DNA of 64,000 bases from SKVR01 sp964410015 (GTDB lineage: Bacteria > Bacteroidota > Bacteroidia > Bacteroidales > UBA7960): the NCBI GenBank assembly GCA_964410015.1, contig CAYPFV010000001.1:33024-97023 (forward strand), written 5' to 3'. How positions within the stretch are numbered: position 1 is the stretch's first letter; every line of letters begins with the position of its first letter. This document shows, piece by piece, positions 1 to 10,328 of the stretch. The position numbers were made by a program, and so were the translations under genes. The notes under the pieces were generated by a model that saw nothing but the letters and a program-made list of their open reading frames with translations, did not search any database and was not told the DNA's origin.

Positions 1-3000
1 CCTGTCCCTGGTAGTTAGTAATGGACATATCTGCATCATCAAATCTTCCATTGAGTAAAACCTGGAATTCTCCTGCTGAAGGATTTGGATAAACACTTAT
101 TCCTTCAGAAACAAAAGAAGAAATGCCGGTTTCTAAAGCAGTGAGTACGATATCAACAAACACGTCCTGGTTATTTACAAGTACATTTCCACTGTAGGTA
201 TTATATCCTTCTCTCTCAATGTTATAGGCAAACATCCCGTTATCAATTCCCAGCATCACATAATTGCCGGGTTCGTGAGTATTCCCATCAAATGTTACAA
301 CAGCATCCGTAATGGAATCTCCCTGTTCGTTGGTAACATTAAAATGCACTTCATAAATAATTTCGATCATAAAAACCTCAATTGTTTGATGATCATCTAT
401 GAACACTTCACCTTCAACATCATAGTAATTCTCTCTTTTAATGGAGTAAGTGAGGTTTCCGGGCAATACCTGATGGAAGGTATGAGTACCTGGTTCGTGT
501 GTATTTCCATTCATAGTAATGATGGCATCTTCCAGTGGTCCGTCACCACAGGTTATATCAAAATCTACGGTGTATACATCCTGCATTTCAACATTAATGG
601 TTAAATCCTGATCTGTAAGTTCGAAATTTCCTTCAACAGTAAGATAACCATCTTTTGAAACAGAATAGTCATAACTTCCGGAGAAAAGTCCTTCTGCAAC
701 ATATTGGTTTTCATCCATAGATTCTCCATCGATGCTTACTACAGCATCGTTTATATTTTCACCATATACATCTTTAACATCAAAGTTAACATTATATTTT
801 GGCCAGGGTTCCATTTCAACTTCAACCATTTCGTTTTGATCAGATATGGTAATACTTCCTTGGGTTTCAAAATATTCATCAAGGTTTACAGAATAATTGT
901 ACTCACCGGGCAACAAGTTTTCTACTGTATATATACCTGCAGGCAGGGTTTCATCATTAAATGTGATGGAAGCATTGGTAATTTCGTTTTCCCCATCGGT
1001 AACATCAAAAGTTACACTATATAGTTGCTGTATTTGTTCCGATAATGTAATGTTTTGATCTACAATTTCAAATTGACCGTTAACAGGATGAAATCCATCT
1101 TTTGATATTTCATACTCATATGTATCTGCCACAAGGTAATCTATGGTGTATTGCCCGGGATCATATTCATTCCCGTTTACAGATATTACGGCATCAGATA
1201 TCTGATTTCCCTGTGTATCTTCAACTGTAAAAACTACTTGGTAAGTAGGCAATTCTTCGAGTATAACTGTTACTACAATATCTTCTCCATCGACAGTAAA
1301 ATTACCCTGTGCTGACGTATAGGCATATTTTGATACCTCGTAATCATAATCGCCGTTCAAAATATTTTCAAATTGATACATACCATCTGGGTATGTTGAT
1401 CCATTGAGGGTTATTTGAGCATCTGATAATGCATTTCCTTCGGTATCTTCTACCACAAAATCGACGGTATAAACGGGTTGGGTAAAATGCACAATCATTT
1501 TCCAACTATTGTTGTTAACATAATTATATTCCGTATCTGAACCCGAGCCACCCCATGTGCGGAAGGCATGAAGCTCAAATGTTACTTCCCCGCCTCCTGT
1601 AACATTATTGGCTATATCGAGGCCTGTTCTGCTATACTCAAAAGTACCCTCTGCGTTCCCTGAACCCTGCGCAACTGATTCCTCGGTTGTTCCTCCTTCG
1701 CTTACACATCGTACAAAAGATCTTTGTTCGCTCATCCATGCCCCGTTAAATGCAGTCATATCATATTCCACATCAACACCGGTAATGGTGGCATCTTCAG
1801 GGATGGTAACAGTCATTACACCTGGATCAGTGGCATTACTTGAAGTGGTTACATTTTGATTATAAGTAGTTGGTATATCACCCTGATTATAAAAAGGGGC
1901 CTGACCAATAACAATCTGACGCGTTTCCTCAAAACTATAAGACCCCATTTCTAGTGAAAAATCAAGTTCTACGGGTGTTTCGGGAGGAGTATTATTGCTT
2001 GCAAACAGGGTAAAGGTAACCGAATCAGATGAACCTGGTTCTAAACTGATCAATTCGTCAGATGACTGCTGAATAATGATCCACGGACTATCGCCTGATA
2101 CTTCTGCTGTAGCAATTTGGCTGGCAGCATGTCCGGTGTTGGTAATTTGCATTATAACATCTGCTGTTTCTCCCGGGTCCAGCACTCCTGGGTTAAGCAA
2201 ACCCGGATCATCGATTGTAAGTGTATCAAAAACCAGGACAGGTGCACTGGCTTTTACTTTCATATTAGACTGCCACTGATTTTCGCCATCTGTAAGATTT
2301 AATACAAAAGTTGCTTCATATTGATCAGGTACCTCATCAGAAACTTCAAAAGAAAAAGCATTTTCAACTGTTGCAGTGTTGTCTGTATCACCGGCATTTA
2401 CATCACCAAAATCAACAGATCCTTCGGTTAAAAGGGTAAAATAAGGATCTGAACCGGTTAAGGTTCCGGATATTCCAATGCCATTGTCGGCACCAACATT
2501 TTTTACAGTTACATCTATGGAGGTTGTCTGACCGTATATAAATTCCTCTGCATCACCAGAAAAATCATAAGAATCGAGAACCACGAAAGGACCTTCCAGA
2601 GCAGCAGCCGGAACATTTTGTATGTAAGGTATATGTTGCGATTTGGTAACAACAATGGTAACATCATCCGCATCAACGATCGGTTCTATGGGTACTTCTA
2701 CTTCACCGGATTCACCTACAAGTGCAGCGCCATGTAAAACACCATTCTGCGAAATGGCAACATATGAACCCGGCTCGGCATTTACGGTATATGTATCAAG
2801 ACCAATGGGTACAATGGAATTATGAGTTACCAGGTTTTCTTCACCTTGTGTCATATAAATAAAGGTTGACGGGTCTCCAAAAGTATGATATGCCTGCCAG
2901 TAATAAAGAGGGCTTGAATGCTGAGGATAATTTTGTACATCAACCTCTGTAACTGCCAGATTACCTACAAATTTCAGGGCACCCACTGCCAGGTAGTTTG

Positions 3001-4708
3001 ATGTAAAAGGAGCATCGTATGCGCCCAGTGTGGTTTCTTCATCGGTAGGAACATAACCATTATTATTTCCCTGGATAGGAAAAGCACCTACCGACCAGTA
3101 AAAATCTTCGAACCAGTAAGTATTTGGCGCAGACCCGATATAAGCTACTGCCCCTTTATTGGCAGCCCTTACCCAGGCTTCACCGATGCATTCTCCATCA
3201 CTGAATAATCCACTCATGCAGCAATTGCCAATAGCAAGAGGATATTTCCCTTCATTGGTCATATTATGAACATCTGACACCAAAAGAATTGGATCTCCCC
3301 AGGAGGTGGGAGAACAATGCGCTGTGTAATTGATAAAACTTACCGAAATACGATCGTTATCATAACAACCTGAATAATCAGACAAATACTGGTTTACAGT
3401 GCTAAAACCATTGGCCTGGTTGAAATAATATTCTGTACCGTATTGAACGGTTGGCTGACCAACATTTGGGTTCCAGTCTTCATCAGCACCAGCAATGAGG
3501 GTTACATCATCCAGATAAGAAGGATCTTCAAATTCGTATTTTTCGTAATAGAGTATCTTATCAAGTTGATTCTGAAGTTCATTGGTGTTTCTGGCAGATA
3601 AACGACCATAATACATTTCCGGAAAATAATCACCATCTACCGAGGCATAATAAAGGTCTGTAACCTTTTCGGAAGATGAACCCACGGCAGAAGCAGGTAT
3701 TTTATCAGAATCTCCTACAATAACCAAAAAAGTTGGTGCCGGATTCTCAGGGGTTGCATTATTATACTGCTGATGAATATAAGATTGAATATCACTGGCA
3801 CCTGTACCTATTTCATCTGTATAGGCTTCGGTAATCTCAAATCCCATTTGGGTTTTCCATAAAATATAAGGTTGCAAAGTTTCCTCAAAATCTGAATGAG
3901 AAACAATCAACATTTTTACCGGATCTTTGGTAAGATCGGGATGTTCGTCAAAAATATCCCTGGTTTGCGATTCATAATTGAACAAATTGGCATACAAAGA
4001 TTCAAAATAAGGCGAAAATGTACTCTCTTTTATATATTCAGTTAAGGATTTGTCAGCATTTTTAAAACGAAGGTCTATACTTATATCGTTATACACTTTT
4101 ATCGTATTGCTTTCCGGATTGTATTGCACAGGAGAAATCGTTACCCTGGCTATTCTGACTCCTCTCATCACACCCAGAACTTCAACTTTTACAAGTTCTC
4201 TTTCCGTATAGTTTGTTTTGGAATACGCATCAGAATTATATTCAAATGGTACATCGCCGGGGCTCTGGTCTTTTCTCATGGAAGGTTGCACCGGCATAAT
4301 AGGTTGATGCAAATCATAATCTTTCAAATGAATTATTTCCTCTGTGAAATTTTCTATATCCCAGTCTACTTCGGCACCAAAAGGTATTTCAATCAATTTT
4401 TTTACTGCGGGCAATTTGGGATTACCCAATTGACCAACTGAATAACCTTTGTCAAAAAATATCTCGTGAAACTCTCCTTTCGCAGTATTTACATCCAATA
4501 CCTTTAAAGCATCAAAATTATACTTCATTGATAAACTATGATTGCTTGGGTCTGCTACTACAGATTTTTGTCCTGTTCCTGACAGGGGAATGGTTTTTTG
4601 CGCCTTTAAAACATTGGTGAACAGTAAAAGACTGAATAATGCTATAAGCGCTAAACATTCAGTGAAGGTTTTCTTAACATTTTCTGTGTGAAGTAAACTT
4701 TTTTTCAT
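1..4708 (-). CDS. Secreted C25 (gingipain-type) cysteine protease with tandem repeats and T9SS sorting domain, 3' end cut by window
   Basis: The minus strand is open from the ATG at 4708 to the window edge (about 1,569 codons, no stop). The N-terminus is a signal peptide (hydrophobic core near residues 18-35). A propeptide-like region is followed by a caspase-like C25 domain. The motifs YTAHCSPTSW (His464) and GNCCMSG (Cys497) fit the gingipain His/Cys dyad, with 33 residues between them. Then come CARDB/Ig-like segments and six tandem domains of about 75 residues (about 1071-1525; pattern DAxIxxNG...PGxY...GxYxYxV). The visible end has the YPNPSAGEF motif of a type A T9SS C-terminal domain, so I infer export by the PorP/GldKLMN machinery encoded nearby. 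The last part of the CTD and the stop lie before base 1. Substrate is unknown. Confidence 0.9.
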   Translation of the reverse strand, partial: MKKSLLHTENVKKTFTECLALIALFSLLLFTNVLKAQKTIPLSGTGQKSVVADPSNHSLSMKYNFDALKVLDVNTAKGEFHEIFFDKGYSVGQLGNPKLPAVKKLIEIPFGAEVDWDIENFTEEIIHLKDYDLHQPIMPVQPSMRKDQSPGDVPFEYNSDAYSKTNYTERELVKVEVLGVMRGVRIARVTISPVQYNPESNTIKVYNDISIDLRFKNADKSLTEYIKESTFSPYFESLYANLFNYESQTRDIFDEHPDLTKDPVKMLIVSHSDFEETLQPYILWKTQMGFEITEAYTDEIGTGASDIQSYIHQQYNNATPENPAPTFLVIVGDSDKIPASAVGSSSEKVTDLYYASVDGDYFPEMYYGRLSARNTNELQNQLDKILYYEKYEFEDPSYLDDVTLIAGADEDWNPNVGQPTVQYGTEYYFNQANGFSTVNQYLSDYSGCYDNDRISVSFINYTAHCSPTSWGDPILLVSDVHNMTNEGKYPLAIGNCCMSGLFSDGECIGEAWVRAANKGAVAYIGSAPNTYWFEDFYWSVGAFPIQGNNNGYVPTDEETTLGAYDAPFTSNYLAVGALKFVGNLAVTEVDVQNYPQHSSPLYYWQAYHTFGDPSTFIYMTQGEENLVTHNSIVPIGLDTYTVNAEPGSYVAISQNGVLHGAALVGESGEVEVPIEPIVDADDVTIVVTKSQHIPYIQNVPAAALEGPFVVLDSYDFSGDAEEFIYGQTTSIDVTVKNVGADNGIGISGTLTGSDPYFTLLTEGSVDFGDVNAGDTDNTATVENAFSFEVSDEVPDQYEATFVLNLTDGENQWQSNMKVKASAPVLVFDTLTIDDPGLLNPGVLDPGETADVIMQITNTGHAASQIATAEVSGDSPWIIIQQSSDELISLEPGSSDSVTFTLFASNNTPPETPVELDFSLEMGSYSFEETRQIVIGQAPFYNQGDIPTTYNQNVTTSSNATDPGVMTVTIPEDATITGVDVEYDMTAFNGAWMSEQRSFVRCVSEGGTTEESVAQGSGNAEGTFEYSRTGLDIANNVTGGGEVTFELHAFRTWGGSGSDTEYNYVNNNSWKMIVHFTQPVYTVDFVVEDTEGNALSDAQITLNGSTYPDGMYQFENILNGDYDYEVSKYAYTSAQGNFTVDGEDIVVTVILEELPTYQVVFTVEDTQGNQISDAVISVNGNEYDPGQYTIDYLVADTYEYEISKDGFHPVNGQFEIVDQNITLSEQIQQLYSVTFDVTDGENEITNASITFNDETLPAGIYTVENLLPGEYNYSVNLDEYFETQGSITISDQNEMVEVEMEPWPKYNVNFDVKDVYGENINDAVVSIDGESMDENQYVAEGLFSGSYDYSVSKDGYLTVEGNFELTDQDLTINVEMQDVYTVDFDITCGDGPLEDAIITMNGNTHEPGTHTFHQVLPGNLTYSIKRENYYDVEGEVFIDDHQTIEVFMIEIIYEVHFNVTNEQGDSITDAVVTFDGNTHEPGNYVMLGIDNGMFAYNIEREGYNTYSGNVLVNNQDVFVDIVLTALETGISSFVSEGISVYPNPSAGEFQVLLNGRFDDADMSITNYQGQ

Positions 4709-5192
4709 ATGTTCAATTGATTGTATTTTATAATAATATTGCATAAAAATTCAGCTAAACCATTGCAAAGCCTCAAAAAGGTATATTTTACAACAGATCT
4801 ATCAGTTTACATGATGGATTTTAAGTTTCCTTATTGATAACCAGATGACGGAAATACCCCTTGAATTTTAGGGAGTAAAAGTACGTTAAGGAGTGCAGAA
4901 ATAGTAATAAAATTTTCGAGAACCAATTATTTTATTTTTAAATTCTACTAGTAAAAAAACAGATGTTTCAGGTTAACCACAAACCTATTAGGTTTTATAT
5001 ATGATAAATGCTCTTTTATGTGAGCAAAAATACACATTCATTTTTTTAAAAGCAATTTTCAAAATGTTAAATCAAGAGTTAAAACTTCTGTGATACAGCA
5101 TCATATTATTTAAATAAAAAATTTTTTATCAATTAAGAAGATGTTAAATTCCACGAAATAAATGTTTTTAGAGATAAAGCGATTAGCAGTGT
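4709..5192. other. AT-rich intergenic region, no gene seen
   Basis: It separates the C25 protease (start at 4708) from the stop of the LolC/E-like gene, both on the minus strand. It must hold the protease promoter. A short palindrome, AAACCTA-t-TAGGTTT, lies at 4981-4995 but has no T-run after it. No convincing small ORF or RNA was seen. Confidence 0.6.
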
Positions 5193-6401
5193 TTAAATGT
5201 ATTTTATTTTCCATACGGGAGGCAAAGAAGCAAGCAAACCAATAAACGAAACAGTGAAGAAAACAAGTATAAAATCCAATGGTTTCATATATACAGGATA
5301 TGCATCTACAATAAAAGTTCCCTGCGCCTGAATGGTAATAATACCATACCGGATTTGAATCCAACTGATCACCCATCCAAAAAATAAACCCACCAGAGCA
5401 CCACCAAAACTGATCAGGAAACCCTCGAGCAGGAAAATGTTTCTGATCAGTTTTTTGCTTGCTCCCATGCTCCGGAATATTTTTATATCTCTTTGCTTTT
5501 CAAGGATGAGCATAGTCAAACTTCCGGTAATATTAAAAGCAGCAATCAAAAGAATGAAAGACAAAATAAAAAATATAGCCCATTTTTCTGATTGCATTAT
5601 TTTATAAAAAAACTCTTGCTGCTGAAAACGATTTTTCACTTCAAATTCGCTTCCTAATATTTCTTGTAAATCTTTCTGAACATTTCTTATGTTAGCCTCT
5701 GGGGCGATACCGATCATCACCGAAGTTACTTCTTCATTACGATGATTCAACTCTCTTACTAAAGAAATGGGAGCGAGCACATATTCCATGTCAAACTCCG
5801 CCTGTACCGAAAAAACTCCGGAAGCATAATTGGAACTGGCGCTAAAAGCTTGTGCAGGTAAAAAACCTGTAACTCTTCCCCTGCGGGGAACATATACAGT
5901 TATCGGATGAAGATAATCGTTGATATTGGCTCCTAGTACCACTGCCACACCTTGCCCTAAAACAAGTTGAGAACGATCTCCCGACTGTAAATTGTATTCT
6001 CCTTCTAACATGAGGGTATCAACTCCCGTAATATGCCGGTAATGTTGGTCAACCCCTCTTAGTCTAACAATATGTTGCTTATTGCGATAGGTGAGTAAGG
6101 CCATCTCCTCATAGATTTCTGAAAAATGTAAAATATCCGGATGTTTTTGCACCTCTTCGACAGGAAACTGATTGATATCAAAAGTTTTTCCTTCAGTAAG
6201 AGTGATTTCGATATCAGGATTAAAGGCATTAAATAGTGAAAGTATGAGGTTTTCGAATCCATTAAAAACAGATAGTACAACAATAAGGGCCATGGTTCCA
6301 AAACTAACACCTGTAAGAGCAACCATGGTTAAAACATTCACCGCTGTTTGTGATTTTTTTGCAAACAAATATCTGCGTGCTATGTATAAAGGAAACTTCA
6401 A
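5193..6401 (-). CDS. LolC/LolE-type ABC transporter permease (FtsX superfamily)
   Basis: 402 residues, the usual length of LolC/LolE-type permeases. There is an N-terminal membrane segment (about 20-50, after the motif ARRYLFAKKSQ), a long periplasmic domain (about 50-265), then three membrane helices near 275-300, 320-350 and 370-395, forming the C-terminal FtsX domain. Family members extract lipoproteins from the inner membrane for transport to the outer membrane. No ATPase partner is encoded next to it, so the exact role is inferred. It starts 8 nt after the stop of the methyltransferase gene and is the last gene of the rbfA operon, a common Bacteroidota arrangement. Confidence 0.85.
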   Translation of the reverse strand: MKFPLYIARRYLFAKKSQTAVNVLTMVALTGVSFGTMALIVVLSVFNGFENLILSLFNAFNPDIEITLTEGKTFDINQFPVEEVQKHPDILHFSEIYEEMALLTYRNKQHIVRLRGVDQHYRHITGVDTLMLEGEYNLQSGDRSQLVLGQGVAVVLGANINDYLHPITVYVPRRGRVTGFLPAQAFSASSNYASGVFSVQAEFDMEYVLAPISLVRELNHRNEEVTSVMIGIAPEANIRNVQKDLQEILGSEFEVKNRFQQQEFFYKIMQSEKWAIFFILSFILLIAAFNITGSLTMLILEKQRDIKIFRSMGASKKLIRNIFLLEGFLISFGGALVGLFFGWVISWIQIRYGIITIQAQGTFIVDAYPVYMKPLDFILVFFTVSFIGLLASLPPVWKIKYI

Positions 6402-6409
6402 TGTTAAAA

Positions 6410-7234
6410 CTATTTTTGTGCAATCACCAGTAAACCAGTACCGGTTTTGTTTTGCCTGTGAACATCTAAAAAATTAAATATAAGACAAAAAGGGTAGACA
6501 ACAAGATAATAAAAAGGTAAAATAATAAAGAATAGTTTGCTGTAGCCCAGCAATAAAATAGGATATTTCATAGATAATAACCATGAAATATGCCCCCAGA
6601 AACCATAGGTGTAATGTACCTTCACCTTATTAAATCCTGCTTTGATCAGTTTTTGAGTGATCTCATCCTTCCCGTAACCATCTCGAACATGTTCTTCAAT
6701 AAAAGATGTATCGTGGTGATGGTTAACATCAGAACCTCCCTGATCAGAAGGGGTGCTGATAATCAATTGTCCCTGATTTTTAAGAGACCTGTGAAAATTA
6801 GAAAAAACTTTCTGGTCTTGTTCAATATGTTCCATCACGTCTACAGAAAGAATCAGATCATATGCATCTGGTTTTGTATATTGGGTTAGGTCTGCCAAAA
6901 TAAAACCAGCATTGGATATTCCTTCAGCAGTGAAAAAGCGGTTACAATCTTCTACTTGTTCTTGTTTTATTTCAATTCCAGTAAGCTTCCAATGGGGGTT
7001 TTTTTTCATGATATTATAACTGTATTGACCAAAACCACTGCCAGCATCCAGCACTTTCACAGATTGATCAGGCGGAAAAGAGGCAAATATCTTTTTCAAA
7101 TGATAATGCACATGCCATGCCCTCAGCAACAAAAGATCAAGTAAATCATAAAAAACCTTCCTTAAAAAAAAGGATCGGTTAAAAAAGTTGCCAAGTGTTT
7201 TCTTTATAGGATCGTATTGCATAGAAGGCTTCAA
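6410..7234 (-). CDS. Class I SAM-dependent methyltransferase (Methyltransf_11-like)
   Basis: 274 residues. SAM-binding motif I is VLDAGSGFGQY (residues about 61-71), and an acidic ligand follows at the end of strand 2 (TGIEIK). LILSVDVMEHIEQD is the motif typical of UbiE/Coq3-like enzymes. The last 70 residues include a strongly hydrophobic stretch (about 208-250), suggesting membrane association. The start codon directly follows the rbfA stop codon, so translation is probably coupled. Substrate cannot be read from the sequence; lipids, quinones or glycans are possible. Confidence 0.8.
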   Translation of the reverse strand: MKPSMQYDPIKKTLGNFFNRSFFLRKVFYDLLDLLLLRAWHVHYHLKKIFASFPPDQSVKVLDAGSGFGQYSYNIMKKNPHWKLTGIEIKQEQVEDCNRFFTAEGISNAGFILADLTQYTKPDAYDLILSVDVMEHIEQDQKVFSNFHRSLKNQGQLIISTPSDQGGSDVNHHHDTSFIEEHVRDGYGKDEITQKLIKAGFNKVKVHYTYGFWGHISWLLSMKYPILLLGYSKLFFIILPFYYLVVYPFCLIFNFLDVHRQNKTGTGLLVIAQK

Positions 7235-7570
7235 TTATTTCTTTAACAGTTTCTCTATGTTCTCTATGTAATCTAAACTATCGTCAACGAAAAATTGCAA
7301 CTCAGGCACATGTCGAAGTTGATTTTTCACTCTTAAGCCCAATTGTTTTCTGATTTCGCTGGTATGTAATTTAATCTGTTCCATTACTTTTTGCGTATCG
7401 GCACCAAAAATGCTCAGATACACACGTGCAATTGAAAGATCCGATGTAACTTTTACCTGCGTTACGGTAATCATTGCGCGTAAAAACTTATTGGGTGATT
7501 CACGTTGCAGAATCTCACCAAGATCTTTTTGAAGTAATTTATTGATTCTTTTCTGACGTTGTGATTCCAT
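7235..7570 (-). CDS. rbfA: Ribosome-binding factor A
   Basis: 111 residues from the ATG at 7570 (MESQRQKRINKLLQKDLGEI), matching RbfA, the KH-fold factor that binds the 30S subunit during late 16S rRNA maturation and cold adaptation. The frame stays open upstream to 7615. However, a TATCTTTG element on the minus strand at 7587-7594 would place the transcription start inside that extension, so the short start is preferred. First gene of an operon with the methyltransferase and the LolC/E-like permease. Confidence 0.93.
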   Translation of the reverse strand: MESQRQKRINKLLQKDLGEILQRESPNKFLRAMITVTQVKVTSDLSIARVYLSIFGADTQKVMEQIKLHTSEIRKQLGLRVKNQLRHVPELQFFVDDSLDYIENIEKLLKK

Positions 7571-7586
7571 GGGTTTCGTTTTTTTA

Positions 7587-7594
7587 CAAAGATA
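7587..7594 (-). promoter_or_regulatory. Putative -7 promoter element of rbfA operon
   Basis: TATCTTTG on the minus strand fits the Bacteroidota housekeeping -7 consensus TAnnTTTG and lies about 17 nt before the rbfA ATG. No clear -33 TTTG sits 19 nt upstream, so support is partial. Confidence 0.4.
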
Positions 7595-7924
7595 AAGATA
7601 TTCAACCTTGATCATAATAGTTTTTTCGATGGTGTGATTCCAGGATGATATAAAATTTAATCCCCCTAAAATGAAACATTCACTGATAAATTATTTCAAA
7701 AATCAGAACAATAATTATATTTCACCAATTGTTGATAAAAATGCTCTGATCGGCAGTAAATGCATATCGGTGAGTTTACACATAGTGATAAACCCCTGAT
7801 AAATCAAGTCAGAAACTAACAAATTTCCTTATAAAAGAGCTAAACCACCGCAAACTTTACATTGTTAATACTGTTAACACAACTATAGAAAACAATTTTT
7901 TAATCATTCACTGAAAAATTTATT
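7595..7924. other. Divergent intergenic region between rbfA and fumC
   Basis: About 330 bp of AT-rich DNA between divergent genes, so it should hold promoters for both. No ORF, RNA gene or repeat was recognised. Confidence 0.5.
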
Positions 7925-9307
7925 ATGGCTACAAGAAAAGAAAAGGACTCTCTGGGATTTGTTGATGTACCTGAAGATAAATACTGGGGTGCACAAACGC
8001 AACGATCGTTGCAAAACTTTAAAATTGGCACTGAAAAAATGCCTGAAGAAATTATCATGGCTTTTGCCACTTTAAAAAAAGCATGTGCTATAACCAATGA
8101 AAAGGCGGGAGTACTCCAGTCTGAAATTGCCAAAACCATTGTTTCTGTTTGTGATGAAATTAAAGATAATAAACTGGATGGTAACTTTCCACTTGTGGTA
8201 TGGCAAACTGGTTCGGGTACACAGTCGAACATGAACATAAATGAAGTTATTGCCAACAGGGCGCACGAATTACTGGGAGGGAAATTAAATGATGCGACTA
8301 AGAAGGTACATCCAAATGATCATGTAAACAAATCGCAATCATCAAATGATACATTTCCCACGGCTATGCATATTGCAGCCTATAAAATGATCGTAGAAAA
8401 AACTATTCCCGGATTGGAAATGCTCAAATCATCTTTGGAGAAGAAATCTAATGATTTTAAAGATATTGTGAAAATCGGACGCACTCATTTAATGGATGCC
8501 ACACCACTAACTTTGGGCAATGAGTTTTCCGGATACCTGGCACAGATGGATTATGGCATCAAAGCACTGAAAAATAGTTTGACTCATTTAAGTGAACTGG
8601 CATTGGGGGGAACAGCAGTAGGCACAGGAATTAACACACCCGATGGCTTTGCTGTTAATGTTGCTAAAACGATTGCTGAGATTACAAATCTGCCTTTTAA
8701 AACGGCTCCAAACAAATTTGAATCATTATCGGCTCATGATGCGATAGTAGAAACCAGTGGTGCACTAAAACAAATTGCAGTAAGTCTGATGAAAATTGCC
8801 AATGATATTCGTCTTTTAGGATCTGGTCCCAGATGTGGGTTGGGTGAATTACAGCTACCTGCAAATGAACCTGGTTCATCAATCATGCCCGGCAAGGTTA
8901 ATCCAACGCAATCAGAAGCTATGACCATGGTTGCGGCTCAGGTAATTGGCAATGATACAACAATTTCTGTAGGAGGAATGAACGGGCATTTCCAGTTGAA
9001 TGTTTTTAAACCCGTTATGATCTATAACCTTTTGCAGTCAGCAAGATTGCTGGCAGATGCTTCTGTTTCCTTTAGTGTAAATTGTGTGGATGGTATTCAG
9101 GCAAATGAAGAAAAAATTAAAGACCATCTTAACAACTCTCTCATGCTTGTTACATCTCTCAATACACATATTGGATACGATAATGCTGCTATGATTGCTA
9201 AAAAAGCGCATCAGGAAAATCTAACCCTCAGGGAGTCGGCTCTGCAATCGGGATTGATAACCGCTGAACAATTTGATGAATGGGTAGACCCTAAAAAAAT
9301 GATCTGA
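7925..9307 (+). CDS. fumC: Class II fumarate hydratase
   Basis: 460 residues, full length for class II fumarase, which interconverts fumarate and malate in the TCA cycle without an iron-sulfur cluster. The signature GSSIMPGKVNPT (about 317-328) carries the catalytic serine loop. The GRTHLMDATPLTLGNEFSGY segment and TGSGTQSNMNINEVIANRA are also diagnostic for this family over aspartase and argininosuccinate lyase. It is a single gene followed by a strong terminator and converges on gldN. Confidence 0.96.
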   Translation: MATRKEKDSLGFVDVPEDKYWGAQTQRSLQNFKIGTEKMPEEIIMAFATLKKACAITNEKAGVLQSEIAKTIVSVCDEIKDNKLDGNFPLVVWQTGSGTQSNMNINEVIANRAHELLGGKLNDATKKVHPNDHVNKSQSSNDTFPTAMHIAAYKMIVEKTIPGLEMLKSSLEKKSNDFKDIVKIGRTHLMDATPLTLGNEFSGYLAQMDYGIKALKNSLTHLSELALGGTAVGTGINTPDGFAVNVAKTIAEITNLPFKTAPNKFESLSAHDAIVETSGALKQIAVSLMKIANDIRLLGSGPRCGLGELQLPANEPGSSIMPGKVNPTQSEAMTMVAAQVIGNDTTISVGGMNGHFQLNVFKPVMIYNLLQSARLLADASVSFSVNCVDGIQANEEKIKDHLNNSLMLVTSLNTHIGYDNAAMIAKKAHQENLTLRESALQSGLITAEQFDEWVDPKKMI

Positions 9308-9368
9308 TGAGTTTGACAGGAATAAAATACAACCAAATCTAACAAGAATAATGGGTGAAAAACCAAAG

Positions 9369-9400
9369 AAAAAGGGTGTCAGAAATTTGACACCCTTTTT
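9369..9400. terminator. Bidirectional intrinsic terminator between fumC and gldN
   Basis: A perfect 12-bp stem, AAAAAGGGTGTC / GACACCCTTTTT, around an 8-nt loop, with A- and T-runs on the two sides. It lies between the convergent fumC and gldN genes and can serve both strands. Confidence 0.88.
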
Positions 9401-9438
9401 GGCATTCATCAGTGTTAACAATAATAGCAGTGAAAGGT

Positions 9439-10293
9439 CTAATATTCCCAAAGATCTAATTCGTAATTACGAATTTCTTCTTTTATTTTTTCGGCTTCCA
9501 GAAGCTGATCTAAACCATAAGTTTCATACTCCTGAATAAGTCGGTCGTATACGTTGCTCTCTTTATAGATGTAACTGTTAAACATACGACGCATAAATAA
9601 ATCATCAAATGACATCCTTTTGGCATCGTTGTTTCGGTTAAATGCTTCGGCATTGACCAATACGTTTCTTGCTTCGTTGAAATATATCCAGAAAAGCGGT
9701 TGATCACCCAAACTTTCTCCTGTTTCCGGATCAATTCTTTCTCTTACAGGGCATAAACCAATGATTCTTACATCTAAAACTGAACGTTTGCTGTCAAAAA
9801 ACCATTCTTCTTTTATCCGGAATTTGGTAACTTCATCAGAACTCAGTTCAATAACAATAGTAGAATCATATTCTTCATAAGGTGGATCAGGTCTGACAAA
9901 AGTTCTTACTTCCTCTCTTGAATACTTGCTACTAATTTCTTCCGGGGTGAGTAGCATGGTAAATTCGTCGTTTTCAAAAGCCCTTATAGACCCTTCATTA
10001 ACAGCGCCCATTAAAACCTGCATAAGACTTTGCCGGTCGTCGATGGTTGTATTGGGAAAATAAAGGGGTTGGTTAATTTTTTCTCTCAGGTCTATTACCT
10101 GCCATACTCTTTTAGACCAGAGCACATCTGCTTCTCTGACATGAGCCAGCGGAATGGGTTTTTTTTCCTCGATCCACACTTTTTCATAAATACCATCAGG
10201 GGGAGTTGCCCCTTCAATTACCTGTGCATTAATCCCTGTAGAAAAAAGAAGAGCAACAAGCGATGTAACGAATAAGATTTTAATTTTGGTCAT
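9439..10293 (-). CDS. gldN: Gliding motility/T9SS protein GldN (PorN)
   Basis: 284 residues with a signal peptide (about 1-23, ending in INA before QVIEGA). The sequence IYEKVWIEEKKPIPLAHVREADVLWSKRVW-type N-terminal region is characteristic of GldN/PorN. In studied T9SS this periplasmic protein associates with the PorK/GldK lipoprotein ring beneath the outer membrane. It is the last gene of the porP-gldKLMN cluster and ends at the bidirectional terminator shared with fumC. Confidence 0.94.
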   Translation of the reverse strand: MTKIKILFVTSLVALLFSTGINAQVIEGATPPDGIYEKVWIEEKKPIPLAHVREADVLWSKRVWQVIDLREKINQPLYFPNTTIDDRQSLMQVLMGAVNEGSIRAFENDEFTMLLTPEEISSKYSREEVRTFVRPDPPYEEYDSTIVIELSSDEVTKFRIKEEWFFDSKRSVLDVRIIGLCPVRERIDPETGESLGDQPLFWIYFNEARNVLVNAEAFNRNNDAKRMSFDDLFMRRMFNSYIYKESNVYDRLIQEYETYGLDQLLEAEKIKEEIRNYELDLWEY

Positions 10294-10328
10294 AGCGAAA
10301 CCTCCAATATTTGGTTTTTAATGTTAAT

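Noticed and set aside
4981..4995. Palindrome AAACCTA-t-TAGGTTT as terminator or operator
   Set aside because: No T-run follows on the minus strand and there is no second copy; a 7-bp AT-rich palindrome can occur by chance.
5110..5376. 88-codon ORF on the minus strand overlapping the permease gene end
   Set aside because: It lies mostly in another frame of the LolC/E-like gene, which has strong family support.
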